64,000 nucleotides of DNA from contig CM046845.1 in NCBI GenBank assembly GCA_025618425.1, forward strand, positions 3,952,541 to 4,016,540, written 5' to 3'. This DNA comes from Heliocidaris tuberculata (lineage: Eukaryota > Echinodermata > Echinoidea > Camarodonta > Echinometridae). A program made the position numbers and the translations under genes. Positions 48,390-59,449 of the stretch are shown one piece after another. Below the pieces are notes generated by a model. The model was not told where the DNA came from and made no database searches. It was given only the letters and a program-made list of their open reading frames with translations. The first letter of the stretch is position 1. Every line of letters begins with the position of its first letter.

Positions 48390-51300
48390 AGTCAACAATG
48401 AATAAAACAACCGTTTAGAGATGAAAAATATCAAATTTTCGCCCATATAGGGCTTCATCAGGAAATGATGAACTTTATTTTAAAAATCGCATCGAGCAGC
48501 AAAAAAAATCGATAGTTTTCATCTGTAAACGGTTGTTTTATTTATTTTTGAGTGATACGAAGATTGGCATGTTTGGTAAAGGGTTGTTGTTTTATGGAGC
48601 ATTTTTGTGACGCAAGGTAGGAGTTCAAATTTGTTCACTATCAATTAAACTGCGTTTAAAACAATTCGCCTTGACTTGACTTGTCATAGTAATCAGTACT
48701 TTCTCAATATACATACTGCACTTCTACAAATCTAATCACATAAACATGTAGACTCTTCATAGCAATGTGCGTGGAATGTACGGTATTCAATATGACGTTT
48801 GTCATAGCTTGCCCAAAGCTCAGGCATAATAACCATTTCTGAAACTACACAATGATAATGTAGTGAGCATTATAGGAAGTATACTTGTCCGTTTTTATTG
48901 GGCCACCCTGTATATATTTGAACAACTACGTCTATTAATGATCACCTTATATGAATCACCGGTTGTCGAGGTAACTGTCACACAGTCATCATCCTGGTAT
49001 ATACTAGCCACTGGTTTGCTCAACAAAACTCGATCTATACATGCATATCATCACAATAATTATTAAGAGTACAGATGTTAGATAAATTAGCAAAAATTCA
49101 TAAAAACAAACAAAACGAACAAACGAACAAACAAATAAAAACACTCATAGTGCCCATAAATGAATTTAGAAATGCTGAGAGTCGAATCAAAAGCCCTGAA
49201 GCGTCCAGAGATTCAAAAATTCCAATCCTATAATTAACATTCTTTATTCTGAAATCAATCTAGAATTATACAAACAATAATACATATACAATCAAAATGC
49301 GTCATCACGATTCACAGAAAGGCCACTCTCATACGATTTAAAGTTTCTGTGGGAGATAACAAATGTGTAAATAATATGCTATACAAGCTTCTGGATGCGC
49401 CCCCTACAGGATTCAACCCTATATGTCCGTCAATATTTATTTAAAAAAAAAAAAAAAGGTCTAAGGCACACGTATCAGCTGAGATTATTACATAAATTAT
49501 AAACATGTCAAGTTTGTGAGTAAAACCAGGATGTGAATGTCGGGGGGGGGGGGGGGGACTCGCGGTCTTTAGAGCTTCGAATGGGATAGCTGCTCCTAAA
49601 AGTATCATTTAGACGACTATCATTGTGATTTGGCCAGTACTGGGAGATGATATTTAATTAAACAATATTCTATTTCTGACCTTTTCCAAGACGTTCTGCC
49701 ATGGTGAGACAGATTCGTTGAGTTCCTCCGACAAATTTTCTTTCCTGGGAAAACAATCATGAGGGAATTAAACAAAAATATGCCTGTTGTTGTAAGCAAA
49801 TTGGATGGATGAACATGGTACAAAATTCAGGGAATTGAAAACGTTGTGTTCATTCTTATAATAATGAAATTATTTAATTTCATCATTACTAAATTCATTT
49901 AATTTTATGATAACTAAACCAATCGAAATATCAATGTAATTAGCCTTTTTAGTATCAGAAAATCTATTAAAAAAAACCTTCATTTCACCGTGCCTTGTTT
50001 TAGGAGATGAAGCATATATACCTGAGCGCCATTTTCTGTAGCTGAAAACCGCAAATATCCTGTTATGATAGTAACAATGACATAAAAAGGACGTTATATA
50101 AAATGGTTTCATTATGACATTTAATCACGCAAATCTTATATCTGTATATACTATGAAAATGAAGTAAACTGATACAATTGGTAGACACTATGTCCAAAAC
50201 AATCTTCAAACCTGATCTTTTTTTAATCAAAGCAGTCTCTAGATAAATCAATACACAACTTTGATATCTTGACAGTATTGTAGATCGTAGACAATTATAT
50301 TGTTCTTTCTATAGCCGTCCCCAGATGAAGTTTTGTTGTTTGTGTTGTTGTTTGTCAGACCAGGAAGTCCCAATAAATCGACAGCCCACGAGACAGACAG
50401 CCCACGGAACTGACGGCCCACGAGACAGACTGCCCATGAGACCTACATTGTCGGTCTGATGAACCCTCGGAAACATTGTCAGAAGACCCAAGAGACCTAC
50501 ATGTCTGCCAGTCTCATGGGCCGTCGCACTCGTGGGCTGTCGGTCTCGTGGGTAGTAGGTTTCGGGCTGTAGCTTGTCAGACATCTTTTAGACTTGGGCT
50601 CCCCGATAAAAAAATGTTATAACTTTTATTTTTCTCGTTGTTGCTTAGTTTAGTTGTTATCGGCTTGTCACCAGGTGGGTTCGATCCACTACTGAAGTCA
50701 GTTAAATCAAATCCATTCCATTTAATCTACATCTTACCACCAGCCCCTCTGATATACCAGAGGAAATAAAGGAGAGACAAATCCTTATCCTCTACACAGA
50801 ATTCAGCGCAACAGTGAACAGAGATAACGTCCCTGGTCAGTTGAAACCAGAATGTCTTCTTGGCCCATTCCTTGACCGTCATGCTATCCCATTCCTCAGC
50901 TTCGGGAAAGTCCCATGGACGATCCATTGGGATCTGAACAGAGTTAAAAGTGCATCAATCCTTTCTTCATATACAGGGGCGGATCCCGGATTTTGTAATA
51001 GAGGGGGCCGGAGCCGGAAAAGTACACAATTAAAGAGGATTTTTTAATTTTTTATTGTGTACTTAAGGTATGCCAGATGGGTTTCACAAGGGGATCCGCC
51101 CCGATATATACTAGGCTTACCACTTCTTTCCAGCTCGTAACAGATCATAACAACCACACCTCGGCGCCAATATTAGCTGCCCTTTAGCCCAAGCCCGGCC
51201 TTCTATAACTCATACTTTAATTATGTGCTTCCATTTGTGGGTATATAGGTGCCCAAACTCTGGATGTGCGCTCTTATTTCTTAACATTTCTTTTAAAACA

Positions 51301-54300
51301 ACTGAAACATATTACTTCTGTCTGTATTACTTACATATATATATTTGAGATAACTTCTTTATTGTAAGAGTCTTCCTATAACTAACCAACTAATAATCCC
51401 CCGTAGTTTCGTCTCTTATGTCATAAAAGGATTATTTCAAGAGATGAACGAACCGACATAATTCATGAACAGTACGTGTTACTTGAACATTATGTTCAAG
51501 TCACACGTACTGTTCATGAATTATGTCTGTTCGTCCATCTCTTGAACAGACATAATTCATGAACAGTAAACGTGTGACTTGAACATTATGTTTTCAATTG
51601 TCGTAGAGTTATTAATCAAGAAAAGGTCGTATCCAGGGCATGGACTACCACACACCCAATCAGCTCTTAATTATAATCTGCCATCAACACGTACTATACA
51701 CCCTTTCCTCTCCATAGTAACTGTTATGGTGAATATACCTTTTTACCCATTTCATCAATAAGATGCCAGAAGTGATTGAGATCCATGTTCACAAATGGAT
51801 TCCATGTGTCTGGATGAAGCCCTGACATGGTTCGCCATGTTCCCTGTAGAAAAAGAAAACAAGATGAAAGGAAGAAGAAACATGCAGACCATAATAAGTG
51901 TTTTGCTTGAATTGAATATGGAACAACATGGTCATGATGGTGCTCCGCTTGATCCGACTTATAGTGTTGTTTTAGAACAAAAAACCAAACGATCCAGGGA
52001 ATTCATTTTTCAAACACTATTTACATTTTTTATTTATTATCATTATGTTTTGGGGCTTTTCATTGGGGTTTTCGTTTTTATTTGTTTGTGTGTTTGTCAT
52101 TGTTATTGTTGTTTTGTTTTGTTTTGTTTTGTTGTTTTGGGGTGGGGATTTTTTATTATTATTATTTTTTTTTTTTTTTTGTCGGATATGCATTGGAACT
52201 ATTTAGATAAAGGTCTTAAAGAATACCCTAATCTTAACAATTTTAAACACAAATTTAAAAGATATCAGCTCAGCCTATACCACCTGCAAACAGGTCCAGC
52301 CCCCCAAAATAAAAAAAAGTAATAAAAATAAATAAAACATTCACCCTTTTCAATTTTTCCTTTGAACACACCTAACTACCTTGTTTTTGCTTCTGCTCCA
52401 AACCCCTCTTCCTTTCTATTTCCTGTCTCTTAACTTACAACTCTTCATCTCTTTCTTTTCCTATAAACATATGTAGGCATACCGTAACTTTGTATGTAAC
52501 TTTCGCCACTATTCATCCAATTTTTATAACATGTACGACCTAAATTCTTTTATGCAACTATGTCGTTGGGTCATGCATCATACAAGCTTTGCTTTCTTAG
52601 CATGCCCCTCCGTTTTTAATTTCTTACCCTGTGGTATGAGATGGACATGCCGTTGTCATAGTTACGGAAATTGTCTACTCCAAGCTCCTGAGATAGTCTG
52701 TAGAGGCGATCTTGGGTTGGTCCCATGTAAGCCCCGCCTAAGTCTGTGTAGTCTATGGCATCATCCTTTATGGAAGAGCATCAAAGTCATTCGTTCTTCT
52801 TGATACCATTGAATAAAACTTAATCGTTTAGAAAGACTGAACTACACCCTCATTAAAGATTTTCCGATGAAATCAGAATACAATTTCATACATTTTTTGT
52901 ACCTTTTACCTAGTATTGTGGAGCTGGGGACGATACATTAAAAATATATTGCATTGTATATACATGATCGTAAAACACTCGAGGTAGGATTCTTTTTAGT
53001 TTTTTTTTTCTACGGTCTGGTATGACTTTGTCTATATTTTATAGAAGAGCACAGGATTTAATTGTAGTTGCAGGAGATTGTCAAAAATGCTTCACGGAAG
53101 CTGCCATAGTTGGGATGGGAAACTGGTGCCACCACCACACCCCCCCCAAAAAAAATAAAATAAAGGGGAACAAGATAAACAGATATCAAAAGCTTAAGGG
53201 CATTAGAATAGGTGAAGGAAAGGAAAGGGAAATAAACAGAAGAAAAAAGACGCACTAGAATGAAATTAAACTATGAAATATTAAAAACGATACAAGATTA
53301 AAGATTAGATAACTTCAAATAATTTTTCTACCCCCAAAGAAGATTTTTATTACGATCTGACGATATGAATACTTGTCATGATGTCAACCAAAGTATAGTT
53401 TCAATATATTCTTGAGAAAGAATTAAGACCTCTTTTGAAAAATCATAATATATAAGAGTCAACATGAAAATACAATTTTCCCCGAGTATTTTCAAATTTA
53501 GAACTGGAGTGGAATGATGCTTACGTAGAAATTAAGAGTACGCCCTCCGACTCGATCATTAGCCTCCAGTACCAATACATCTTGGTCAGAATCATGTAAA
53601 AGCTTGGCAGCGGACAGACCTTGATTATAATTATAATATCACAATGACTGCAAATTATTTTTACACAATTATTCAGAACAACTACAATGGTAAACATGTT
53701 ACCCCAGTTATCTTCTGACAACTACCTAGCGAGGTAGACGTTCGGAGGACATTTCTTGGAGGGGGGGGGGGTATCCTAGGGTAGTTGTCTGGGTTATATA
53801 TTCGTAGGGAGTATTTCCCGTGGTTACTGTCCTATAAGGGTAGCTGTTCTAGTTGTAGCTGTCGGGGTAGTTATCCCGGGGAGGGGGGGGGGGGGGGTAC
53901 GTTTTCCGGAGGTATGATGACAGACTGGGGAGGGGGGGGGGGAGGTAAGCAATTAGAAAAAAAACGGAAGAGAACTCTGTAGAACATTACTTATGACTAT
54001 ATTTCCTTTTTCAGGTCTCACATAACTATTCTATTAAAATATCACATTTAGAATAGTTTTAAGGTTACGTGTTTTCTGCCCTTCCATCTTTTCACCTTTG
54101 GATTTGTACGCCCCTTTGTCTGTCTTTCTCTCTCTCTTTGCCTTGTTATCTTGTAGTAACATTAGCTTTTAATTAAATAGCAAGACTAGCTAATAACATT
54201 TCCTTTTCCTGCCAGCTCCTACCAGTCTTCACCAGGATGATTAATGCCAGTTTGCAATCAGGAATCGTCCTGTCGCCTAAGAAGCGGTCTATTATGCTAC

Positions 54301-54853
54301 CACGACTCAAGAAGTCTGGAATGCCAAAGCAGGAACTCTAATAATGAGTTATGCAGGCAAGGCCTTGGAAAAAGCTGCAGTGACACACACACAGATTCAG
54401 GACTACCTCGAATCGAATGGACTACATGCAGCAACCCAGTCAGCGTATCGACCCTACTACAGCGTAGAAACTGCCCTGGCACGAGTCCACAACGATCTTC
54501 TTTTAATGCACTTGATAATCGAGAAGAGGCACTTATTGTTCTATTAGGCTTTACGGCATCATTCGACACCAGTGATCACCGAATTCTCCTACGTCGCCTA
54601 GAAGAGCGCTATGTTTTTTGTTTTGTTTTGTTTTGTTTTTTTTCGGAGACAGTTCTTCAATCGTCCTCCTCGTACCTGAGTAACCGCAGCCATATTGTCA
54701 TGGTTGGAAATGACACATCTGACATCATTGTGGACACCTGTGGTGTTCCCCAAGATTCTTTAACAGGGCCACTACTGCTTACCTTGTATAATTCACCTAT
54801 TCAAGATATCATCGAACTACATGGACTTAAATCAATGATCTATGCAGATGACA

Positions 54854-54894
<41 letters not shown>

Positions 54895-56050
54895 CTTTCA
54901 AACCAAAAGAATGCGATCTTGCAGTGGAAAAACTTGTATCATAGACATCCGGATATGGCCAAATACGAACTACCTTGCAATAAATGACAAGAAAACCGAA
55001 GTGATACACTTTACGTCGAAGTTCCTGGGAACAAGGAGCATCATCTCACCAGTCGTTGTTGGGGAGACCAGCATCACTCCTACGGTTCTACCCCTAAAGC
55101 AAGGAACCTTGGAGCTATCCTGGATCATGATATGACGATGACTTCGTATGTGTCCAGGTTGTGTCTGTCAGCTGTGGCGGCCATTAGGAAAATAAGTCAG
55201 ATACGTACCTATCTTGACCGGAAAACAACTCTAATGCTCGTTCACGCATTTTGTCACATCAAGACTTCATTCATATAACGTCCTTCTTCTTGTGTAACTT
55301 ACCACACAAGGATGTCTGCAAGATCCAGCGTATTCAGAACACCGCTGCCAGGATCATTACGAGAGTCTCGACGTCATGAACACATCAGCCCAATCCTCCA
55401 TAACCTTCACTGGCTTACCCATCCATAAACGCATACAGTTCAAAATCCTCCTTCTGACATTCAAATCTTTGCGAGGTACAGCTCCATCCTACATCCAGGA
55501 TCTAATCTGCCCTTACATCCTGACACGCGCCCTCAGATCACAACAGCAAAATCTTCTTCAGCGTGATAGCTCCAACCCTGAGGAACAGTCTGCCACAGAA
55601 CACTCAAGATGCTCTACTGTGTAGTCTTTCAAGAGTCTCCTGAAAACCCATCTGTTTCAGTCGTCACCTTGATTAAACTAATTTCATAATTATGATAATA
55701 TTGTAATAACATAGTGTATTAAGATATTTAAAAGTATTTTCCTTATCGTAGAAACTTGTTCTATTACAATGTTTTCTCTCTTTTATGTAGCCTATTATAC
55801 AATGTTAAAAAAAGAAACTTTTCATTTTTTACCGACTTACATTAAATTCAATCTCGTTATTTATCTTTCTATATATTTTGTAAATTCTTATGTATCCTAA
55901 CTAAGATAATATTACATTTCATTAATCACTTTTCTATGTATTATTATTTTCCCCAGTGTGCACAAAGTCCCTCCGAAAGCTATCCAGTCATATCTTACCA
56001 CTTATACCACCTCCGACAACAATAACGTCTCTCAGTCTCTCAGAATCCAT
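40545..56050 (-). CDS. MAO: Flavin monoamine oxidase, copy 2 (17 coding exons, 522 aa)
   Basis: Tandem paralogue of copy 1, same strand, 12.9 kb upstream of it. Exons in transcript order: 55999-56050, 53525-53619, 52628-52765, 51739-51843, 50738-50933, 50022-50059, 49681-49744, 48946-49034, 47147-47230, 46439-46514, 45792-45879, 45033-45086, 44499-44556, 43799-43896, 43221-43332, 42359-42421, 40545-40703. Each exon equals its copy 1 counterpart in length and phase, and no stop or frameshift is seen. It begins [10 protein letters not shown] and keeps [29 protein letters not shown] and a C-terminal membrane segment, but ends in a different tail (NFTNI). Position 397 is again Gly, with Tyr398 and Tyr435 retained. 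Exon 11 uses an unusual donor (GTTTGT). An AG acceptor abuts the ATG, so the 5'UTR is probably spliced. Introns hold a CR1/L2-like LINE, MITEs, a SINE and long AT tracts. Probably functional, although the weak donor could lower output. Confidence 0.94.
40905..41042. repeat. (GA)n/(GAGG)n purine tract ending in poly(G)
   Basis: About 130 bp of GA-rich repeats in MAO copy 2 intron 16, ending in a run of 12 G. Confidence 0.95.
42422..42540. repeat. (GA)n(G)n tract forming the polypyrimidine tract of MAO copy 2 exon 16
   Basis: On the minus strand a (CT)n/(C)n/(CT)n tract leads into TTTTATTAG and exon 16. It is in the same position as in copy 1 (5499-5560) but longer. Confidence 0.85.
44945..45032 (-). 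mobile_element. tRNA-derived SINE fragment abutting the exon 12 donor
   Basis: On the minus strand it reads GTGGGTTCTATCCCCGGCAC (box-B-like), then GATACTCATGTCCTTGAGCA and AGGCATTTTATCTACAT, a sequence type typical of echinoderm tRNA-SINEs as I recall them. It starts within about 10 nt of the exon 12/intron 12 junction of MAO copy 2 and is absent from the equivalent place in copy 1. Confidence 0.55.
46740..46879. mobile_element. Foldback element, AAAACGCTGTTTAAA type, copy A
   Basis: 140 bp with ends TACACAGAGAAAACGCTGTT and AACAGCGTTTTTACTGTGTA; the interior has repeated TGTTTACA/TGTAAACA. A second copy is at 57545-57700. It lies in MAO copy 2 intron 9. Confidence 0.85.
47478..47929. mobile_element. 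Foldback MITE with TAA duplication (Harbinger-like)
   Basis: 452 bp with ends AGGGGGTATCTCACTGAGCG and its near-complement, flanked by TAA at 47475-47477 and 47930-47932. Inner arms continue through GCGAATGCTT. It lies in MAO copy 2 intron 8. Same duplication type as 30348-30762, different sequence. Confidence 0.85.
48022..48096. repeat. (AT)n microsatellite, left of palindrome
   Basis: About 75 bp of TA dinucleotide. Confidence 0.95.
48131..48318. repeat. Perfect 90-bp-arm palindrome with 8-nt loop
   Basis: 48131-48220 and 48229-48318 are exact reverse complements by my reading, separated by CGTAAAGA. Each arm carries CCTGACGAAGGGGGAGGACC followed by CCCGAAAATTTGG, itself a small hairpin core. 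(AT)n tracts flank both sides. It lies in MAO copy 2 intron 8. Confidence 0.95.
48316..48392. repeat. (AT)n microsatellite, right of palindrome
   Basis: About 75 bp of AT dinucleotide with one GT interruption, starting at the palindrome edge. Confidence 0.95.
48411..48542. mobile_element. Foldback element with hairpin core related to the adjacent palindrome
   Basis: Ends AATAAAACAACCGTTT and AAACGGTTGTTTTATT, extending imperfectly through GAGATGAAAA/TTTTCATCTG. At 48432-48462 the minus strand reads CCTGATGAAGCCC-loop-GGGCGAAAATTTG, matching the layout of the palindrome's core with a different stem. Confidence 0.8.
49541..49557. repeat. Poly(G) run
   Basis: 17 consecutive G in MAO copy 2 intron 7; one of more than 20 G/C homopolymers of at least 10 bp in the window. 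Confidence 0.9.
50375..50560. repeat. Clustered GACAGCCCACGAGAC-type repeats, locus 2
   Basis: At least four GACxGCCCACGAGAC-like units in one orientation, then GTGGGCTGTCGGTCTCGTGG in the other, so the locus is partly a foldback. It lies in MAO copy 2 intron 5. Related to 36905-37125. Confidence 0.75.
50975..51104. repeat. Dispersed GGGCGGATCC repeat, member B
   Basis: Complete-looking member bounded by AGGGGCGGATCC and GGGGATCCGCCCC, i.e. with short inverted ends. The interior has TTTGTAATAGAGGGGGC, AAAAGTACACAAT and TTGTGTACTTAAGGTATGCC. About 130 bp. Confidence 0.8.
51436..51546. repeat. Hairpin repeat followed by a partial direct copy
   Basis: TTCAAGAGATGAACGAACCG and its complement enclose arms with ACATAATTCATGAACAGTAC. 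From 51546 to about 51590 a third copy of ACATAATTCATGAACAGTA repeats directly. It lies in MAO copy 2 intron 4. Confidence 0.85.
52185..52320 (+). mobile_element. Short LINE ORF2 C-terminal fragment
   Basis: Reads [20 protein letters not shown], then [15 protein letters not shown], resembling the W-N-x-L...F-K-x-K-x-K-x-Y end of non-LTR reverse transcriptases. About 130 bp in MAO copy 2 intron 3. The match is short, so the call is tentative. Confidence 0.4.
53760..53945. repeat. G-rich region with GGTAGTT repeats and three poly(G) runs
   Basis: Runs of 10 or more G at about 53761, 53882 and 53930, interspersed with GGGTAGTTGTCTGG / GGGTAGCTGTTCT / GGGTAGTTATCCC-type variants. It lies in MAO copy 2 intron 1. 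Confidence 0.75.
54200..55680 (+). mobile_element. Broken CR1/L2-like LINE (reverse transcriptase part) in MAO copy 2 intron 1
   Basis: Across several frames it encodes RT pieces in order: [110 protein letters not shown], then [20 protein letters not shown], and a C-terminal [35 protein letters not shown]. The catalytic YADDT runs straight into an (AT)n tract, and (TTTTG)n interrupts the palm. Stops and frameshifts throughout: inactive. Opposite orientation to MAO. Confidence 0.88.
54857..54892. repeat. (AT)n inside the LINE RT motif
   Basis: About 36 bp of AT directly after the codons for YADDTH. Confidence 0.93.
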
Positions 56051-57040
56051 CTAAAAAGGTTCACCGACCAAATTGTCACTCCGGAATTTATTGCGAAGCT
56101 AGCGGAAGAAGTAAGAAAAAGTCATACATGAGAGGCCTTCAGAACTCCTGTGGTCTATCAGGTTGATCCCCCCCCCCCCCCCCCCCCATATATAGCATTC
56201 AGTATTGATAACAGCATGTCTGATATGTTCATTCTGAAAAATAAACTTCAATTAATCAAAATTTTAAAGGGTCAAAGGGGCGACAGCATTTTAAAATGGC
56301 ACTTCTAACATGCAGGATGTAAATTCATATTAGTAGTAAGAGATAATAAATCAACAGGTGCCTCTTAATTTAAATCTATTTTTAAAATTTTTAAAATTTC
56401 ATTTTTTTAGGAGGGGGGGGGGGGGGGTTGGGGGTTGTATGGAGTGCATAAACATGTGCTGTATCTTCTGCAGTCGTATAGCTAACTATACACAGCGCTG
56501 TCGCGAAGCTTCGCACGGCGTCTGGTCGGACTATAGCTAAGCGCGTCAACCGACACATAAGTAAAGAGCTTGACACAATCAATGACAATTATGTCTTAAC
56601 GGGTTGCAGGAGCCAAAAACAAGCTCGGGAAAAAATGGCGGGCTGATTTGCTTTGTAAAAGTTTTATTTTTTATGTTTCCCTGGCCCTCGATCGGCAATA
56701 TTTTTCCTTTGTTGATTAACTGACCCTCAGATCACAAATTGATGGGCCCTTGAGCACTGAGCTAGCCCAAATACCAAGCCGCCAGGCGAAAAACCACACA
56801 AACTCCCAATAGCCATGCATTCCGCCCCTTGTCATATATCAACAAATAGATGTTACGTCCCCCCCCCCCCCCCCCCCCCCCCCTGTGGACTAATAACATG
56901 AATAAGGCTCCTGAAAATGAGAGAATCTTTCCTTATTGCTTGTAAGACCTGGAAAAATGCGATATCCTTTTAGATTTTCGGACTTGTGCTATGCACCTCA
57001 TTCACTTCTCCAACGACTTATCTGACCTCAGCAGCACCAA
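56051..57040. other. Spacer 5' of MAO copy 2: G/C runs, no gene recognised
   Basis: Contains poly(C) at about 56168-56187 and 56858-56883 and poly(G) at 56411-56427. The 5'UTR exon and promoter of MAO copy 2 should lie in this spacer or beyond, but I could not place them. Confidence 0.4.
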
Positions 57041-57083
57041 CGCCCCTGTCATTTATTGCCCATAAGTATGGGCACTACTATAT

Positions 57084-57196
57084 CCAGAGGCATCGATTCG
57101 TTCGGTAAAGCATTGGAGGGGCAGAGCATTGCTAACAAACAATGCTTGCCCCTCCAATGCTTTATTTATATATACCGAACGAATCGACACCTCTGG
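57084..57196. repeat. Hairpin repeat
   Basis: CCAGAGGCATCGATTCGTTC and its near-complement, with inner AAAGCATTGGAGGGGCA arms and loop near GCTAACAAAC. 113 bp foldback. Confidence 0.85.
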
Positions 57197-57460
57197 CCAC
57201 TGCCTGCATCACGAAAGAAGAAATGTAATATATACATACATACCTTGTTACAGTACCTTGTTACAGTACCATCTGAACAATTATTTTCATACATAGATCT
57301 GATGGTTTGTGAGAAATAGCCTAACGCAAAGTATGTGAATGTGAAACACAATGATCAGGATTTGACATTTTTTAATTTTTCAAGTTGTCCTTGTCTATGA
57401 AACGTACCGCAGGAGAAATTATGTGTCTCTCTATTTGTAATCTCCGTCGCAGAACTTTTT

Positions 57461-57462
<2 letters not shown>

Positions 57463-57504
<42 letters not shown>
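57463..57504. repeat. (CT)n microsatellite
   Basis: About 42 bp of CT followed by a short TA run. Confidence 0.93.
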
Positions 57505-57516
<12 letters not shown>

Positions 57517-57544
57517 CATAATTATATCTGACTATACAAAGTAT

Positions 57545-57700
57545 ATGCACAGTAAAAACGCTGTTTAAAAGGTTGTTTAAAACTTATACAACCCGTTTAA
57601 TATTTAAACAAATTGTTTACAATATGAACTGTACAACGGGTTGTTCAGTTCACATTGTAAACAACTGTTTGCATTTTTCAACAGCGTTTTCTCTGTGCAT
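57545..57700. mobile_element. Foldback element, AAAACGCTGTTTAAA type, copy B
   Basis: Ends ATGCACAGTAAAAACGCTGT and ACAGCGTTTTCTCTGTGCAT; interior matches 46740-46879 in inverted orientation (CAACCCGTTTAATATTTAAA). Different flanks, so an independent insertion of the same family. Confidence 0.85.
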
Positions 57701-58019
57701 GTAGTGAGCCACGAAAACAACCTTTTATCACTGGTACGCATAAATGACTTTGGACAAAATGAGGTTTACAATACAAATTCCAAAAGGTTGAGCAAACTTT
57801 AAGAATTCAAAACAAAACGTATCCAGCCATTCACCCTTTACCAAATCAAGCTCTGCCCTGTTGCATACACTGTTACCATGATTTGTGAGGGTCTATGAAG
57901 AACTATTTTGATAAAAAATCTGTAATCATAAGAGTATTGGTTTTATTTACCGTAGCTTCATGAGTATCAATAATGCTGCTGATGGCTTTGTAATTATTGT
58001 CAACCCATTGTCAGGTGCC

Positions 58020-58160
58020 CATCAACCTGGGTCAAGAGAGACACTTAATGTGGGTGAAACACCTTGTCCATGCATGGATGTAAGCACCGAGCAAGGATTG
58101 AACCCAGGACCTCTCGTATGAGAGTCAAGAGAGTTCACCTATCATACCACAGTGCTCCCT
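58020..58160 (-). mobile_element. tRNA-derived SINE fragment
   Basis: Minus strand reads GAGCACTGTGGTATGATAGG (box-A-like), then about 40 nt later GGTCCTGGGTTCAATCCTTG (box B GGTTCAATCC). A tRNA-like head followed by unrelated tail sequence fits a SINE; no cloverleaf good enough for a functional tRNA was recognised. Confidence 0.6.
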
Positions 58161-58281
58161 AGAGGCGGCGGAATTCGGGCTCGGACAATGGAAGTGGGAG
58201 GGGGGGGGGGGGGGCTTTTGTCCGCCAAACAAAACGTGCAACCCCACTTCCATTGTCCGAGCCCGACGTTCCTCCGCCTCT
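58161..58281. repeat. Foldback element around a poly(G) run
   Basis: Arms AGAGGCGGCGGAATTCGGGC, then TCGGACAATGGAAGTGGG, mirrored on the right with few changes; 121 bp. Confidence 0.8.
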
Positions 58282-58409
58282 GGTGCGTGCAGTATCGGCT
58301 ACATACAAGCATGCAGGAATGCGGCAAGATACACGATTCACCCAGTCTTTTAATAGGAGGATTACCCCTACCCCTCCCCCTCTTTATTGACGTCATATCT
58401 GTCGTCTAC

Positions 58410-58447
58410 AACAACAACAACAACAACAATAATAATAATAATAATAA
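58410..58447. repeat. (CAA)n(TAA)n microsatellite
   Basis: CAA triplets passing into TAA triplets. Confidence 0.93.
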
Positions 58448-58793
58448 CATTTTATTTACCCAGGATTGCCACTTCAGTTATCAAACTGCTCTTCCATGTT
58501 TGATTGCCGATACTGAACAATCCTGTAATTGAAATGGTGCATAAATATAGCCTCCCCTATTCAGGTTGCAATATTTCTTGTCGAATCAGCGAATATTTGC
58601 AACTATTGTATTCATTGAACATGCGAATCACTGTTCACAATGAAAGAAGACACTTACACTTTGTACTTTATCTTACCAAACATGATAAGCTAAAACAATG
58701 GTATATTGAAATATGAAAAAAAATAATCGTGGCCAAAATGTTGTATTTACAAAACTCTGTAAATAAATTATAGTATACAAATAATGCATGTTT

Positions 58794-58927
58794 GCGAGTG
58801 CATTAGTGAATATGCACTGCACTGCACGAATGTTAAGTCACAATGGGATAATGAACGAGACTTGTCGAGTTCATTATCCGTCTCATTGGCACTTAACTGA
58901 GTGCAGTGCATATCACTAATGCTCGAG
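58794..58927. repeat. Foldback element
   Basis: Arms GCGAGTGCATTAGTGAATAT / ATATCACTAATGCTCGAG with inner GCACTGCACT and ATAATGAAC / GTTCATTAT; 134 bp. Confidence 0.8.
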
Positions 58928-59186
58928 AATTCTGGACCTCATAAAATGTGATACCCCAACCACTGGGCAACTTTTTGGAGCGCTGGCAAACAAAAAAACA
59001 AAAAAAAAAAACAAAAAAAATGTCGCCAACCCCCCCCCCCCCCTCGAGTTTTGTAGCGCTGGCGAGAAGAAAAATATACGAGTCTCCCTCCAAGCAGGAT
59101 TTGACAGTTGACAAAATTGCCCCCCCCCCCCTTGTAAAAAAAAAAATCCTGGGTACGCCACTGCAAGGCATGCAAGGAGTACTGTG

Positions 59187-59300
59187 ATAACTCCTTGGTA
59201 GAACCCACTGATCATGCTGATCTATACGGAAAAAAATCCGTAGAGATCAGTGGTAGAGTTATCACAGTTCTGTGATAATTAACTCCTTGGTAGAACCACA
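59187..59300. repeat. Hairpin with a repeated flank
   Basis: CTGTGATAACTCCTTGGTAG occurs at 59180 and, with a small insertion, at 59269. Between them GTGATAACTC / GAGTTATCAC and GATCTATACGGA / TCCGTAGAGATC can pair. Confidence 0.65.
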
Positions 59301-59449
59301 ATTTCCATCCGTCCACTAATTCGATGATGCATTCAGATTCATGAAGTCCCCCGCGCTTACGCACCTTAGTCTTATAAATAGTTTATAAATAAATCATGAC
59401 AATTTGCGTAAACAGCAAAAATTAAAAAAAATTGTATCAAATTCAGAGG

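Noticed and set aside
47913..48458. 181-aa frame with long Ile-Tyr repeats
   Set aside because: Generated by (AT)n tracts and the palindrome; no domain.
48234..48462. Calling the CTGAYGA...GAAA cores complete hammerhead ribozymes
   Set aside because: There is an extra A after CTGAYGA, and I could not find a pairing stem III with a correctly placed UH cleavage site in either copy. Kept only as a covarying hairpin to test.
50670..50690. tRNA or SINE box B (GGGTTCGATCC)
   Set aside because: No box A at the right distance and no cloverleaf.
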